From the NCBI RefSeq assembly GCF_001679925.1, contig NZ_LYUZ01000158.1, positions 23,871 to 87,807 on the forward strand: a stretch of DNA of 63,937 nucleotides. The letters run 5' to 3'. The notes under the pieces were generated by a model that made no database searches, was not told where the DNA came from, and worked only from the letters and a program-made list of their open reading frames with translations. Shown in pieces: positions 17,845 through 26,868 of the stretch (position 1 is the first letter of the stretch; each line of letters opens with the position of its first letter). The position numbers and the translations under genes were made by a program. The stretch is from Leisingera sp. JC1 (GTDB taxonomy: Bacteria; Pseudomonadota; Alphaproteobacteria; Rhodobacterales; Rhodobacteraceae).

Positions 17845-19707
17845 ATGAGCCAGCAGGAGCACAAATCCGCACGGGAGCTTCTGGGCTGGCTGTGGCGCGG
17901 TTACCTGCGCCACTACATCGGCCTGCTGGGCATCGCCGTGGTCTTCATGCTGGTGGAAGGCGGCACCATGGGCGCGCTTGGCTACATGATGCAGCCGATG
18001 TTCGACCTGGTGTTTGTGGACGGCAATACCGATGCGCTGTTCTGGGTCAGCCTGGCGTTTTTTGCCATTTTCGCCCTGCGCGGCATCTCCGGCGTCACCC
18101 AGAAGGTGCTGCTGAGCAAGGTCTCGCAGACCTCGGCCGCGCATCTGCGCAAGGATATGCTGGCGCGGCTGATCCGGCAGGACCCGGCGTTTCATCAGGA
18201 GCATCCGCCGGGGGTGCTGATGCACCGTGTACTGGGCGACGTCGGCGCCATCGACGCGGTGTGGCGGGCGGTGATCACCGGTGCGGGCAAGGATTTCGTA
18301 TCGCTGATCGCGGTGCTGGGAGTTGCGGTCAGCATTGACTGGCGCTGGACGCTGGTGCTGCTGATCGGAGTGCCGGTTTTGCTGGCGCCGATCAAGATGG
18401 CGCAGCGTTATGTGCGCCGGAAAGCCACGCTGTCGCGGGACCTGAGCGCCAAGCTGTCGACCCGGCTGAACGAGATTTTCCACGGCATCGTGCCGATCAA
18501 GCTGAACCGTCTGGAAGACTATCAGAACGCGCGCTTCGGCACCGTGATGGACAATCTGGTCAAGGCCGACGTGAAGACCTCGCTGGGCGGCGCGTCGATC
18601 TCCGGCATGACCGACATCATGGCGGGCGCGGGCTTCATGGCGGTGCTGCTGTATGGCGGCAATGAGATCATTGCCGGCGAAAAGACCGTCGGCCAGTTCA
18701 TGGCGTTCTTCACCTCGGTCGGGCTGTCGTTCGAGCCGATGCGGCGGCTGGCGGCGATTTCCGGCGTCTGGCAATCCGCGGCGGCCTCGCTGGAGCGGGT
18801 CAAGGAACTGCTGGATACGCCGATTCTGCTGACCGAGCCCGAAGATCCGAAACCGGCCCCCGAAGGGCTGCCGCCGATCAACCTCGACAACGTCAGCCTG
18901 AGCTACGGGGACAGCAAGATCCTGCATAGCCTGGATCTGGTGGCCGAAGGCGGCAAGACCACCGCGCTGGTCGGCGCCTCGGGCGCGGGCAAGTCCACGA
19001 TCTTCAACCTGCTGACCCGCATGGTCGATCCCCAGGAGGGACGCGTGTCGGTGGGCGGCGTCCGGGTCAATGACCTCAGGACCGAAGACCTGCGCAGCCT
19101 GTTCTCGGTGGTGACCCAGGATGCGCTGCTGTTTGACGAGACGCTGCGGGAAAACATTGTTCTGGGCCGCACCGACGTGAGCGAGGAAGAGCTGCAGGCG
19201 GCGCTGGAGGCCTCGCATGTGGCGGATTTTCTGCCGCATCTGGCGAACGGGCTGGACACGCCGGTGGGGCCGCGGGGATCGGCCCTGTCGGGCGGCCAGC
19301 GGCAGCGGGTGGTGATCGCCCGTGCGCTGCTGCGCAACACCCCGGTTCTGCTGCTGGACGAGGCGACCTCGGCGCTGGATGCGCAGTCGGAAAAAGTGGT
19401 GCAGCGGGCGCTGGACAAGCTGGCGGGCGGGCGCACAACGCTGGTGATCGCGCACCGGCTGTCGACCATCCGCAACGCCGACAAGATCGTGGTGATGGAC
19501 CGCGGCCGGGTGGTGGACCAGGGCAGCCACGACGAGCTCCTGGCGCGCGGCGGTATCTATGCCGATCTCTACCGGCTGCAGTTCCAGGACGGCAAGACGG
19601 TGGTGGACACAAAAGGCATCGCCGCCCAGGCGAAACAGGTACCCGGCGGCAGCGCCCGCGGCCGGAACCGCTGGTTCCGCCGCTTTGCCAGCAAGGTGTT
19701 CGGGTAA
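17845..19707 (+). CDS. ABC exporter, fused permease-ATPase (MsbA-like)
   Basis: A 620-residue half-transporter that should homodimerise and export lipid or drug-like substrates from the inner membrane. The six-helix permease domain occupies about residues 1-320. The nucleotide-binding domain holds Walker A GASGAGKSTIFNLL, a Q-loop in SVVTQDALLFDETL, the signature LSGGQRQRVVIARALL, Walker B VLLLDEATSALD and the switch His in VIAHRLST. The ATG at 17845 follows CAGGGGC; an upstream reading to 17782 is possible. It is divergent from the aminotransferase. Confidence 0.92.
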   Translation: MSQQEHKSARELLGWLWRGYLRHYIGLLGIAVVFMLVEGGTMGALGYMMQPMFDLVFVDGNTDALFWVSLAFFAIFALRGISGVTQKVLLSKVSQTSAAHLRKDMLARLIRQDPAFHQEHPPGVLMHRVLGDVGAIDAVWRAVITGAGKDFVSLIAVLGVAVSIDWRWTLVLLIGVPVLLAPIKMAQRYVRRKATLSRDLSAKLSTRLNEIFHGIVPIKLNRLEDYQNARFGTVMDNLVKADVKTSLGGASISGMTDIMAGAGFMAVLLYGGNEIIAGEKTVGQFMAFFTSVGLSFEPMRRLAAISGVWQSAAASLERVKELLDTPILLTEPEDPKPAPEGLPPINLDNVSLSYGDSKILHSLDLVAEGGKTTALVGASGAGKSTIFNLLTRMVDPQEGRVSVGGVRVNDLRTEDLRSLFSVVTQDALLFDETLRENIVLGRTDVSEEELQAALEASHVADFLPHLANGLDTPVGPRGSALSGGQRQRVVIARALLRNTPVLLLDEATSALDAQSEKVVQRALDKLAGGRTTLVIAHRLSTIRNADKIVVMDRGRVVDQGSHDELLARGGIYADLYRLQFQDGKTVVDTKGIAAQAKQVPGGSARGRNRWFRRFASKVFG

Positions 19708-19753
19708 GCAAAACACGCGCCCGCCCGCCCGGCCTGCGGGCCGGGCGCGACGT

Positions 19754-20434
19754 CTACTTGCTGTAGGACCGTGCCAGCCGTTCCGGCGCTGCACCCAGAA
19801 AGTACCGTATCAGCGTCCACAGGTTGCGCGCCCCGCGCCGCAGCCAGCCTGCGCGCTGGTAGCGTGCGGCGCTGGTCAGCGCGGCGGACGGCAGAACTGT
19901 CAGCCCGTGCAGGCGCCGCACCAGCGCCACGTCCTCCATCAGCGGCTGATCGGGGAAGCCGCCCGCAGCCTCGTACGCCGCGCGGGGCATCAGCAGCCCC
20001 TGATCGCCATAAGGCAGCGCGAACAGGCGCGTGCGCAGGTTGGCCCAGCCCGCAACCCAAGCAGGTATCAGCCCGCGCGCCCGGAACCGCAAGCGGAAGC
20101 AGGCCGGCCTGCCCTGCCCCTCTGCCAAGTGCTTCGCCACCGATGCGGCCCAGCCGGGTTCCAGATGGGTGTCGGCGTGCAGCACCAGCAGCCACTCCCC
20201 CTGCGCCGCCCCACAGCCGCGCCGCAGCTGGCCGCCGCGGGACGGAGTGCCGGTGATCCATTCAGCTCCGGACGCTTCGGCAATGGCGCGGGTCGCATCC
20301 GTGGACCCGCCATCGGTGATCACCAGTTCGCGGATCAGCCCTGCGGCCAGCCCCTCCATCAAGTGCTCCAGCGTGGCGGGCAGCTCTGCCTCGGCATTCA
20401 GGGTGGGGATCACGATACTGACCGGCGCGGGCAT
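19754..20434 (-). CDS. Family 2 glycosyltransferase, TIGR04283-like
   Basis: A 226-residue GT-A enzyme starting MPAPVSIVIPTLNAEAELP. The nucleotide-sugar Asp region is LVITDGGSTDATRAIAEASG, followed by GGQLRRGCGAAQGEWLLVLHADTHL (metal-binding D-T-H variant) and the acceptor region GGFPDQPLMEDVALVRRL. This compact arrangement matches the rSAM/selenodomain-associated transferase 2 family. Such enzymes have been linked to arsenosugar synthesis, but no partner gene for that lies nearby, so the substrate is open. It is divergent from ygfZ. Confidence 0.85.
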   Translation of the reverse strand: MPAPVSIVIPTLNAEAELPATLEHLMEGLAAGLIRELVITDGGSTDATRAIAEASGAEWITGTPSRGGQLRRGCGAAQGEWLLVLHADTHLEPGWAASVAKHLAEGQGRPACFRLRFRARGLIPAWVAGWANLRTRLFALPYGDQGLLMPRAAYEAAGGFPDQPLMEDVALVRRLHGLTVLPSAALTSAARYQRAGWLRRGARNLWTLIRYFLGAAPERLARSYSK

Positions 20435-20533
20435 GGAGGCTCCTTGAGGCGGATTTGCTGTTTTCTTCCGCCCTGCTTCCTATATCACTGGGCCAAGCAG
20501 TGAAACGCCGTTGGCAGCAACCCGGAGACACAA

Positions 20534-21268
20534 ATGAGCGACCGCCGCATCCTGCGCCTGACTGGCGCTGACGCCAAGAGCTTCCTGCAGGGGCTGGTGA
20601 CCAACAATGTGGACCGCCTGGACGGCGGGCTTGTCTATGCCGCGCTGCTGACGCCGCAGGGAAAATACCTGGCGGATTTCTTTCTGGCAGCAGACGGCGA
20701 TGCGGTGCTGCTGGACGTGGAGGCGTCGCTGGCAGAGGGGCTTATGAAGCGGCTGAACATGTACCGGCTGCGCGCCGATGTGCAGGTGGAAATGACTGAT
20801 CTGCAGGTGCAGCGCGGCACCGGGGAGGCGCCGGATGGCGCGCTGATGGACCCGCGCCATGCCGGTCTGGGCTGGCGGCTTTACGGCTCTGAAGGCGGCG
20901 ATGACGGTTCAGACTGGGACGCGATCCGGGTGGCCCATTGCATCCCCGAAACCGGCGTGGAGCTGGGACCGGAGAGCTATATCCTGGAGGCCGGGTTCGA
21001 GGCGCTGAAGGGCGTCGATTTCCGCAAGGGCTGCTATGTCGGCCAGGAGGTGACGGCGCGGATGAAGCACAAGACCGAGCTGCGCAAAGGATTCCGGACT
21101 GTGCAAGTCGAGGGCGCAGCGCCGGTTGGCACCGAAATCACCGCCGGTGGCAAGCCCGTGGGCACGCTCTACACCCAGTCCGGCGGCAAGGGCATTGCCT
21201 ATCTGCGGTTTGACCGCGCCACGGGGGAGATGCAGGCTGGGGACGCCCGCGTCACCTGGCAGGCGTGA
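20534..21268 (+). CDS. ygfZ: Folate-binding YgfZ-type iron-sulfur repair protein
   Basis: A 244-residue GcvT-like protein that uses folate in maintaining certain Fe-S enzymes. The diagnostic YgfZ signature K-G-C-Y-x-G-Q-E is present as KGCYVGQEVTARMKHK near residues 174-189. The N-terminal domain opens RRILRLTGADAKSFLQGLVT. Its stop overlaps the GTG start of the kinase-like gene by four bases (GTGA). Confidence 0.93.
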   Translation: MSDRRILRLTGADAKSFLQGLVTNNVDRLDGGLVYAALLTPQGKYLADFFLAADGDAVLLDVEASLAEGLMKRLNMYRLRADVQVEMTDLQVQRGTGEAPDGALMDPRHAGLGWRLYGSEGGDDGSDWDAIRVAHCIPETGVELGPESYILEAGFEALKGVDFRKGCYVGQEVTARMKHKTELRKGFRTVQVEGAAPVGTEITAGGKPVGTLYTQSGGKGIAYLRFDRATGEMQAGDARVTWQA

Positions 21269-22068
21269 ACGGGCTGAACGATACCGTTCTCTCCCTGCTG
21301 GGCGCGGAGGTTTCGCGCACCCGCCCGCTGCATGGCGGCGACTTGTCGGAAGTGCAGCTTCTTTCCTTAAGCGATGGCCGCCGCGTGGTGGCCAAGAGCG
21401 GACCTCTGGTGGCTGCAGAAGCTGCGATGCTGCGCGCGATCCGGGACGCGGGCGCGCCTGCGCCCGAGGTGTTGGGCGTTGCCGGTCAAGTGCTGCTGAT
21501 GCAGGCTTTGGAGGAGACCGGGGCCGGCGCAATGGGCTGGCAGGCGCTGGGGCATGCCTTGCGGCAGCTGCATTCTGCAACCGGGCCGCACTTCGGCTGG
21601 GCGGAGGATTACGCCTTTGGCCCGGTGGCGATCCCCAATGCGCCGCTGCAGAGCTGGCCGGACTTCTGGGCCAGCCGCCGTCTGCTGGCAGCGCCGGACG
21701 CCCTGCCCCGCGAACTGCGGCCGCGCATTGAAGCGCTGTGCGCGCGCCTGCCGGAGCTGCTGCCCGACACGCCCCCCGCCGCTCTGCTGCATGGCGATCT
21801 GTGGAGCGGCAATGTGCTGTTCAGCGGCTCCCAAGCCTATCTGATCGACCCGGCTTGCTATTACGGCCATGGCGAGGTGGATCTGGCGATGCTGCATCTT
21901 TTCGGAACCCCGCCTGCCCCGTTCCACAAGGCTTACGGCGCGCTGGAGCCGGGGCATGAATCGCGCCGCGCTATCTACCAGCTGTGGCCCGCGCTGGTGC
22001 ATCTGCGGCTGTTTGGTGCCAGCTACCGCAGCATGGTGGAGGCGCGGCTGGAGGCATTGGGCTTCTGA
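21265..22068 (+). CDS. Fructosamine kinase-like phosphotransferase
   Basis: A 267-residue aminoglycoside-phosphotransferase-fold protein of the fructosamine kinase family, expected to phosphorylate glycated amines as part of protein or amino-acid deglycation. The catalytic loop LLHGDLWSGNVLF lies near residues 173-185 and the metal-binding Asp is in LIDPACYYGHGEVDLAML. The GTG start overlaps the ygfZ stop, implying coupled translation. The N-terminal lobe is shorter than in eukaryotic enzymes but usual for bacteria. Confidence 0.88.
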   Translation: MNGLNDTVLSLLGAEVSRTRPLHGGDLSEVQLLSLSDGRRVVAKSGPLVAAEAAMLRAIRDAGAPAPEVLGVAGQVLLMQALEETGAGAMGWQALGHALRQLHSATGPHFGWAEDYAFGPVAIPNAPLQSWPDFWASRRLLAAPDALPRELRPRIEALCARLPELLPDTPPAALLHGDLWSGNVLFSGSQAYLIDPACYYGHGEVDLAMLHLFGTPPAPFHKAYGALEPGHESRRAIYQLWPALVHLRLFGASYRSMVEARLEALGF

Positions 22069-22128
22069 CAAGCCTCTGTTCACCTGATTGCGTTAGGGTC
22101 GCCGCAGGATTTGCTGAAAGGGTATTTG

Positions 22129-22674
22129 ATGCGTCTGATATTTGCAGCTTGCGCCGCCGTGCTGGCGGCCTCCCCCGTTTGGGCGGAGTACTGGAGTTAC
22201 AAGGACTGGCATGCCGCCACGGAACGCCATGAGACCGAGCAGGACAGCCATCTGACCTGCCGCGCCTGGACCGGCGGCGATGGCGATCCGCTGCTGGCGC
22301 TGGAAGTGTTTTCCGGCGACGCGGGCCCGCCGGAGTTCTACCCGATGGCCAAGGTGCAGGAATATGCGCCGCGCCACCACCCGACGCTGATGCAGCAGGG
22401 CGGCACGGTGGACTTCATCTTTGACTTCGACCGGAGCTTCTCCCTCTCTGCCGGGATCAATTCCTGGATCAACGGGGAAGGCCTGGCCGAAGCAGAGACC
22501 GCGCTGCGGTTCCAGGACCACCTGGTGATGCTGCAGGCGATGCAACAGGGCCGCTGGGTGGAGATCTGGGCCGGCAATGACATGTTCTACGAGGCCTCGC
22601 TGAGCGGGTTCACCGCGGCCTATGGCAAGATGATGGATGAATGCGGCTTCAGCCTGACGCTGCCTGCGGGGTGA
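22129..22674 (+). CDS. Secreted protein of unknown function
   Basis: A 181-residue protein with a clear signal peptide (MRLIFAACAAVLAASPVWA, cleavage before EYWSY). The mature part contains two Cys (near residues 41 and 174) and is rich in aromatic and acidic residues. AAAGGG six bases before the ATG at 22129 decides the start over the TTG at 22111. No family recognised; probably periplasmic. Confidence 0.72.
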   Translation: MRLIFAACAAVLAASPVWAEYWSYKDWHAATERHETEQDSHLTCRAWTGGDGDPLLALEVFSGDAGPPEFYPMAKVQEYAPRHHPTLMQQGGTVDFIFDFDRSFSLSAGINSWINGEGLAEAETALRFQDHLVMLQAMQQGRWVEIWAGNDMFYEASLSGFTAAYGKMMDECGFSLTLPAG

Positions 22675-22691
22675 CCCGTCTGACGGCTAGT

Positions 22692-22739
22692 GCAAAAGCT
22701 TTCTGAAAACTTTTGCCAAGACTTTTTGAAAAGTCTTGG
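22692..22739. repeat. Tandem-hairpin intergenic element
   Basis: Two adjoining AT-rich hairpins: GCAAAAG/CTTTTGC (22692-22698 and 22710-22716, with an extra TTT/AAA pairing) and a perfect 11-base CCAAGACTTTT/AAAAGTCTTGG (22716-22726 and 22729-22739). They share one base. The low G+C and symmetry contrast with surrounding DNA and suggest a mobile or dispersed intergenic repeat. Confidence 0.75.
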
Positions 22740-22757
22740 GCGGTGCGCAGAAACAGA

Positions 22758-22787
22758 AAAAGCCGCCCCCGAGGGAGGGCGGCTTTT
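22758..22787. terminator. Bidirectional terminator beside efp
   Basis: AAAAGCCGCCC pairs with GGGCGGCTTTT around an eight-base loop, between convergent genes. Confidence 0.9.
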
Positions 22788-22810
22788 CCGTTTTCCGGAT
22801 GCGGCCTGGA

Positions 22811-23374
22811 TCAGGCGCGCTCGGAATATTCCATGGTCTCGGTGTTCACCACGATCATCTCGTCCTGGCCGACAAACGGCGGCACCATGACCTTGACGCC
22901 ATTATCCAGGATCGCAGGCTTGAAAGAGTTTGCCGCGGTCTGGCCTTTGACGACCGGCTCGGTCTCGACGATCTTGCAGGTGACTTTCTGCGGCACGGTC
23001 GCGTTCAGCGCCTCGGATTCGTAGAATTCCACCACGATGGTCATGCCGTCCTGCAGGAACGGGCGGCGGTCGCCCAGCAGTTCCGCAGGCAGCTCGATCT
23101 GCTCATAGGTTTCGGCGTCCATGAACACCAGCATGCCGTCGCTCTCATAAAGGAACTGCTGGTCTTTCTGCTCCAGGCGGACGCGCTCCACCTTGTCTGC
23201 GGAGCGGAAGCGTTCGTTCAGCTTGGAGCCGTTGCGCAGGTTGCGCATCTCGACCTGGGCAAAGGCGCCGCCCTTGCCGGGTTTGACGTGGTCGACCTTC
23301 ACCGCTGCCCAAAGGCCGCCATTATGTTCCAGCACGTTGCCGGGACGGATTTCGTTGCCGTTGATCTTGGGCAT
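22811..23374 (-). CDS. efp: Translation elongation factor P
   Basis: Relieves ribosome stalling at polyproline. The 187-residue protein has the three beta-barrel domains of EF-P; the tip lysine that is modified in many bacteria is Lys34 in VKPGKGGAF. The C-terminal domain has the usual [13 protein letters not shown] and VKVMVPPFV segments. A promoter with good -35/-10 spacing lies just upstream. Confidence 0.97.
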   Translation of the reverse strand: MPKINGNEIRPGNVLEHNGGLWAAVKVDHVKPGKGGAFAQVEMRNLRNGSKLNERFRSADKVERVRLEQKDQQFLYESDGMLVFMDAETYEQIELPAELLGDRRPFLQDGMTIVVEFYESEALNATVPQKVTCKIVETEPVVKGQTAANSFKPAILDNGVKVMVPPFVGQDEMIVVNTETMEYSERA

Positions 23375-23415
23375 GGGAAAATGCCTTTCAGATGGTTGAT
23401 GATAATTTGCAAGAC

Positions 23416-23444
23416 CCTATATCTGGCGGGCTGATCGCTGGCAA
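23416..23444 (-). promoter_or_regulatory. Sigma-70-type promoter candidate for efp
   Basis: On the minus strand TTGCCA and TATAGG are separated by exactly 17 bases; transcription would start near 23409, about 35 bases before the efp ATG. Confidence 0.65.
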
Positions 23445-23593
23445 GACAAGGATATGGTATGGAAGATCTGTGAATAAGATATGCGCAAATTGCATGAAAG
23501 CTATGCATCTGCGCTCTATCCGAATCGTCACACTTCCGTCATAAGCAGCGCTACGCCGAAAATTGCAATAGCAAGAACAACAAGGGATACGAG

Positions 23594-23911
23594 ATGCGAG
23601 ATTTCGTAGACGGCACCGCTTATAATAACGAGCAAGGCAACCGCGCCCGCAAACTGTTTGCAGCCGTTGTCCTGGCCGCACTGGATGATGCCATCGCCGA
23701 CGACAAGAAATACGGCAATGGCCCGGAACAGATTGCCCGCTGGGCGCGCTCGCGCGATGGCCGCGAAGTGCTGTCCTGCGCCGGCATCGACCCGAACGAA
23801 CGGGTTGTGGAAGGCCTGATGGACTTCGTGGGCCGCGGTGTGCGGACCTCGGTTGCTTTGTCGCGTGAAGAAAGCGAACGCCGCAACGCTGCACAGGCTG
23901 AAGCCGCTTAA
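23594..23911 (+). CDS. Conserved-looking small soluble protein, unknown
   Basis: A 105-residue protein MRDFVDGTAYNNEQGNRARK, mostly helical, with no signal peptide or membrane segment. The segment WARSRDGREVLSCAGIDPNE is compact and looks like a folded core; a single Cys lies near residue 62. It resembles the small DUF6280-type proteins of Rhodobacterales, which is a tentative match from memory. It is divergent from efp and ends in a strong terminator, so it is monocistronic. Confidence 0.75.
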   Translation: MRDFVDGTAYNNEQGNRARKLFAAVVLAALDDAIADDKKYGNGPEQIARWARSRDGREVLSCAGIDPNERVVEGLMDFVGRGVRTSVALSREESERRNAAQAEAA

Positions 23912-23937
23912 GGCTTCCCCTGCGCATTGCTGAAAAG

Positions 23938-23960
23938 CGCGCCCTTAGGGGCGCGTTTTT
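23938..23960 (+). terminator. Hairpin terminator
   Basis: CGCGCCC-TTAG-GGGCGCG followed by five T residues, 26 bases after the small protein gene. Confidence 0.9.
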
Positions 23961-24103
23961 CTTTTTGCATGCCGGGGTTTCCGCAGGGGAACCCTGTCGC
24001 GCGGCGGCTGCCGCGGGACGCTTGCGGCACAGCCCCCATGGACGGGGGCGTCTAACCTGCTATGCAGGCCCCTGAACAACGGGGCGCAGGCAGGGAGCGG
24101 CTG

Positions 24104-25558
24104 ATGGCACGCGCAATCATGATCCAGGGCACCGGCAGCAATGTCGGCAAGTCACTGCTGGTGGCAGGGCTGGCGCGCGCCTATGTGCGGCGCGGGCTGA
24201 AGGTGGCGCCGTTCAAGCCGCAGAACATGTCGAACAACGCCGCCGTCACGCCGGAGGGCGGCGAGATCGGCCGCGCCCAGGCGCTGCAGGCGCGGGCCGC
24301 CAAACGCGCGCCCCATACCGATATGAACCCGGTGCTGCTGAAGCCGGAGACCGACACCGGCGCCCAGGTGATCGTGCAGGGCAAGCGCCGGGGCACCCAA
24401 GGGGCCGGGTCCTTCCTGCGCGACAAATCGGGACTGCTGGAAGCGGCGCTGGAGAGCTTTCACCGGCTGGCGGCAGATGCCGATCTGATGCTGATCGAAG
24501 GTGCGGGCTCCCCGGCCGAGACCAACCTGCGCAAGAACGACATTGCCAACATGGGCTTTGCCTGCGCCGCCGGGGTGCCGGTGGTGATTGCCGGCGACAT
24601 CCACCGCGGCGGGGTGATTGCGCAGATCGTTGGCACCCATGCGGTGCTGGAACCTCAGGACCTGGAGCGGGTCGTGGGGTTCATGGTGAACCGGTTCCGC
24701 GGCGACCTCAGCTTGTTTGACGGCGGCCGCGATGACATCGCCGCGCGCACCGGCTGGCCCTCGCTGGGGGTGGTGCCGTGGTTCTGGGATGCCTGGAAGC
24801 TGCCGGCCGAAGACATGATGGATATCGCCTCGCACAAGGGCGGCGCCTGCAAGGTGGTGGTGCCGCAGCTGGAGCGGATGGCGAATTTCGACGATCTGGA
24901 CCCGCTGGCGGCGGAGCCTTCGGTGACAGTGGAGATCGTGCCGCCGGGGCGTGCCCTGCCCGGCGATGCGGATCTGGTGATCCTGCCCGGCAGCAAATCG
25001 ACGATCGGCGACCTCAACTACCTGCGCGCACAGGGCTGGGACATCGACATTCTGGCGCATCACCGCCGCGGCGGCCATGTGCTGGGTCTGTGCGGCGGCT
25101 ATCAGATGCTGGGCAAAACCATCGACGACCCGGAGGGTGTCGACGGGCGGCCCGGCAAGGTGGAGGGGCTGGGCCTGTTGGACGTGCACACGGTGATGGC
25201 CGGCGAAAAGCGGGTGACGCTGACCGAGGCGGTCACGCGGGACGGCAACCTGCCCGTCAGCGGCTATGAGATTCACATGGGCCGCACCACCGGCGCCGAC
25301 TGTGCCCGCGCCTGGCTCAGCATCGGCGGGCGGGCTGAGGGCGCGGCCTCAGCCGACGGGCGCGTCAAGGGCTCCTACCTGCACGGGCTGTTTTCCGAGG
25401 ATGCCTTCCGCGCCAGCGTGCTGGCAAGCCTCGGCCATGAAAGCCAGGCCGGGTACGAGGACGGTGTGGAGGAAGTGCTGGACGCGCTGGCCGATCACCT
25501 GGAGCGTTACATGGATCTGGATCAGCTGCTGGAGCTGGCGCAGCCGGTGCGGGCCTGA
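24104..25558 (+). CDS. cobQ: Cobyric acid synthase
   Basis: Amidates adenosyl-cobyrinic acid a,c-diamide at four positions in cobalamin synthesis. The 484-residue protein starts [20 protein letters not shown] (P-loop of the dethiobiotin-synthetase-like domain) and continues [13 protein letters not shown]. The C-terminal amidotransferase half has Cys in [10 protein letters not shown] and His in [16 protein letters not shown] precedes the ATG at 24104. It stands apart from other cob genes in this window, and I see no cobalamin riboswitch in the 140 bases before it. Confidence 0.95.
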   Translation: MARAIMIQGTGSNVGKSLLVAGLARAYVRRGLKVAPFKPQNMSNNAAVTPEGGEIGRAQALQARAAKRAPHTDMNPVLLKPETDTGAQVIVQGKRRGTQGAGSFLRDKSGLLEAALESFHRLAADADLMLIEGAGSPAETNLRKNDIANMGFACAAGVPVVIAGDIHRGGVIAQIVGTHAVLEPQDLERVVGFMVNRFRGDLSLFDGGRDDIAARTGWPSLGVVPWFWDAWKLPAEDMMDIASHKGGACKVVVPQLERMANFDDLDPLAAEPSVTVEIVPPGRALPGDADLVILPGSKSTIGDLNYLRAQGWDIDILAHHRRGGHVLGLCGGYQMLGKTIDDPEGVDGRPGKVEGLGLLDVHTVMAGEKRVTLTEAVTRDGNLPVSGYEIHMGRTTGADCARAWLSIGGRAEGAASADGRVKGSYLHGLFSEDAFRASVLASLGHESQAGYEDGVEEVLDALADHLERYMDLDQLLELAQPVRA

Positions 25559-25617
25559 CCGCAGCCGCGGGGCTGGTTTCCCGTTTTCTCTTGAGCCGGA
25601 AGCGAAACCTCAGCCTG

Positions 25618-25668
25618 CCCGGTTCTTCAGTCCGCCCCGGTCTTCAGCCTGCCCCGGTCTTCAGCCTG
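25618..25668. repeat. 17-base tandem repeat between convergent genes
   Basis: Two identical copies of CCCCGGTCTTCAGCCTG (25635-25651 and 25652-25668) follow a degenerate third copy at 25618-25634. The array sits between cobQ and the PopZ-like gene and encodes nothing evident. Confidence 0.8.
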
Positions 25669-25674
25669 GCCCGT

Positions 25675-26793
25675 TCACAGCAGATCGTGGGCGGCCAAAG
25701 CGCGCTGGATTTCGCGGCGGACCAGTTTGCGGACGTTGCGGGTGATGCGCTCGCCCAGGGGGCCTTGCAGTTCCTCGCGCACGATGGAGGCCACCAGATC
25801 GCGCAGGGCGTCCTCGTCGAGGAAGCTGTCGCCCTCCTCCGCCAGGGTGTCCATGGCCGCGCCGGTGACCGCATCTTCCACCGCCGATTCCGCCGAAGCA
25901 GCCGCCGTGTGCGGGTTCAGCGCAGCCTCGGGATTGTCCGGGGCTGTGACGGTTTCCGGCTCGAAACAGGACGCCGGAACATCCAGGATTTCTTCCTCCG
26001 GGTCCTGTTCGCGGCGCAGCGGCAGCGGCTCGTCGCGCCATTCGATGGTGTCGGCGCCGGCAAAAGGCGCTTCGGTCTGGCTGTCAGGCTCCCAGTCATG
26101 TTGCGTGCCGGCCTGCTGGGTACCCGCCTGCTGAGTGCTGGCCTGCGCGGCAGAGCTGCGCGCCTCCATCTCGGCGATCTTTCGGACCACTGAGGCGGCC
26201 CGGGCGCCGGCAGTGCCGCCCGCGAGCCCGCCGTCCTTGAGCAGGACTGGCGCCGGGTCAGCGGCCTCAGCCTCAGCGTCAATCCCGGCCCCGGTCTCAG
26301 CTTCTTCCGCCGCAGCGGCGCCGTGCCTGCCGGCACCGGCCGCGGCTGCAAACAGGGTGGTTTCCGGATTGCCCCAGGGCGCGTCCGGCTTTGCTTGATC
26401 CGTATCTGCCTGTTCGGTTTCAGACGGATCCGCCGCGGTGGCATTGCGCCGCGACCGGGACAGCTCCCTGTGATGGCGGAAAGCCAGCGCCGGCTCCTCG
26501 ATCAGCAGGCTGGCGGCGTCCTCAGCAGCGGTTCCGGCATCCGCGGCTGCGCCGGAGGCGGTCTGCCGGGGCTCAGCCTGTGATTGCGTTTCCGGCTGCT
26601 CAGCAGACTCCGCCGCAGGGTCAGGCCGCGGATCGTTGCGAGGGGCGGTTTCCTGCACCCGCAGGGCGGGCGTCAGCACCAGCCGCGCCGCCGGTTCCGG
26701 CGCCGCAGGCTGTTCCCGGGTGTCTTCGCTCACCAAGCGGCGGATCGAGGACAGGACATCTTCAATCTCGGCGTGGGTAACTGGGTCGGACAT
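25675..26793 (-). CDS. popZ: PopZ-like polar organising protein (DUF2497-like)
   Basis: A 372-residue protein with the three-part architecture of alphaproteobacterial PopZ: an N-terminal helix EIEDVLSSIRRLVSED (residues 9-24), a long acidic, Pro/Ala/Glu-rich region expected to be disordered, and a helical C-terminus (about residues 318-372: DEDALRDLVASIVREELQ, then RKLVRREIQRAL). PopZ forms a pole-localised matrix that anchors chromosome partitioning proteins. Gene order pcm-like, tolC, popZ matches what I recall for Caulobacter popZ, which supports the call, although sequence identity in the middle is not expected. valS, often next, is absent here. The name is an inference. Confidence 0.65.
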   Translation of the reverse strand: MSDPVTHAEIEDVLSSIRRLVSEDTREQPAAPEPAARLVLTPALRVQETAPRNDPRPDPAAESAEQPETQSQAEPRQTASGAAADAGTAAEDAASLLIEEPALAFRHHRELSRSRRNATAADPSETEQADTDQAKPDAPWGNPETTLFAAAAGAGRHGAAAAEEAETGAGIDAEAEAADPAPVLLKDGGLAGGTAGARAASVVRKIAEMEARSSAAQASTQQAGTQQAGTQHDWEPDSQTEAPFAGADTIEWRDEPLPLRREQDPEEEILDVPASCFEPETVTAPDNPEAALNPHTAAASAESAVEDAVTGAAMDTLAEEGDSFLDEDALRDLVASIVREELQGPLGERITRNVRKLVRREIQRALAAHDLL

Positions 26794-26868
26794 TTATTTT
26801 ACCACTCTTGCCTCTTGAGTCAGAGTGTAGCGGCCTTCCCGTCCCCGCACAACAGATAGAGTGAATTG

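Noticed and set aside
17635-19794. 719-codon frame antisense to the ABC exporter
   Set aside because: Gln/Arg/His-rich shadow frame; the plus strand has every ABC motif.
23961-24103. Cobalamin riboswitch before cobQ
   Set aside because: The gap is only about 140 bases, holds no B12-box-like sequence and no long conserved stem.
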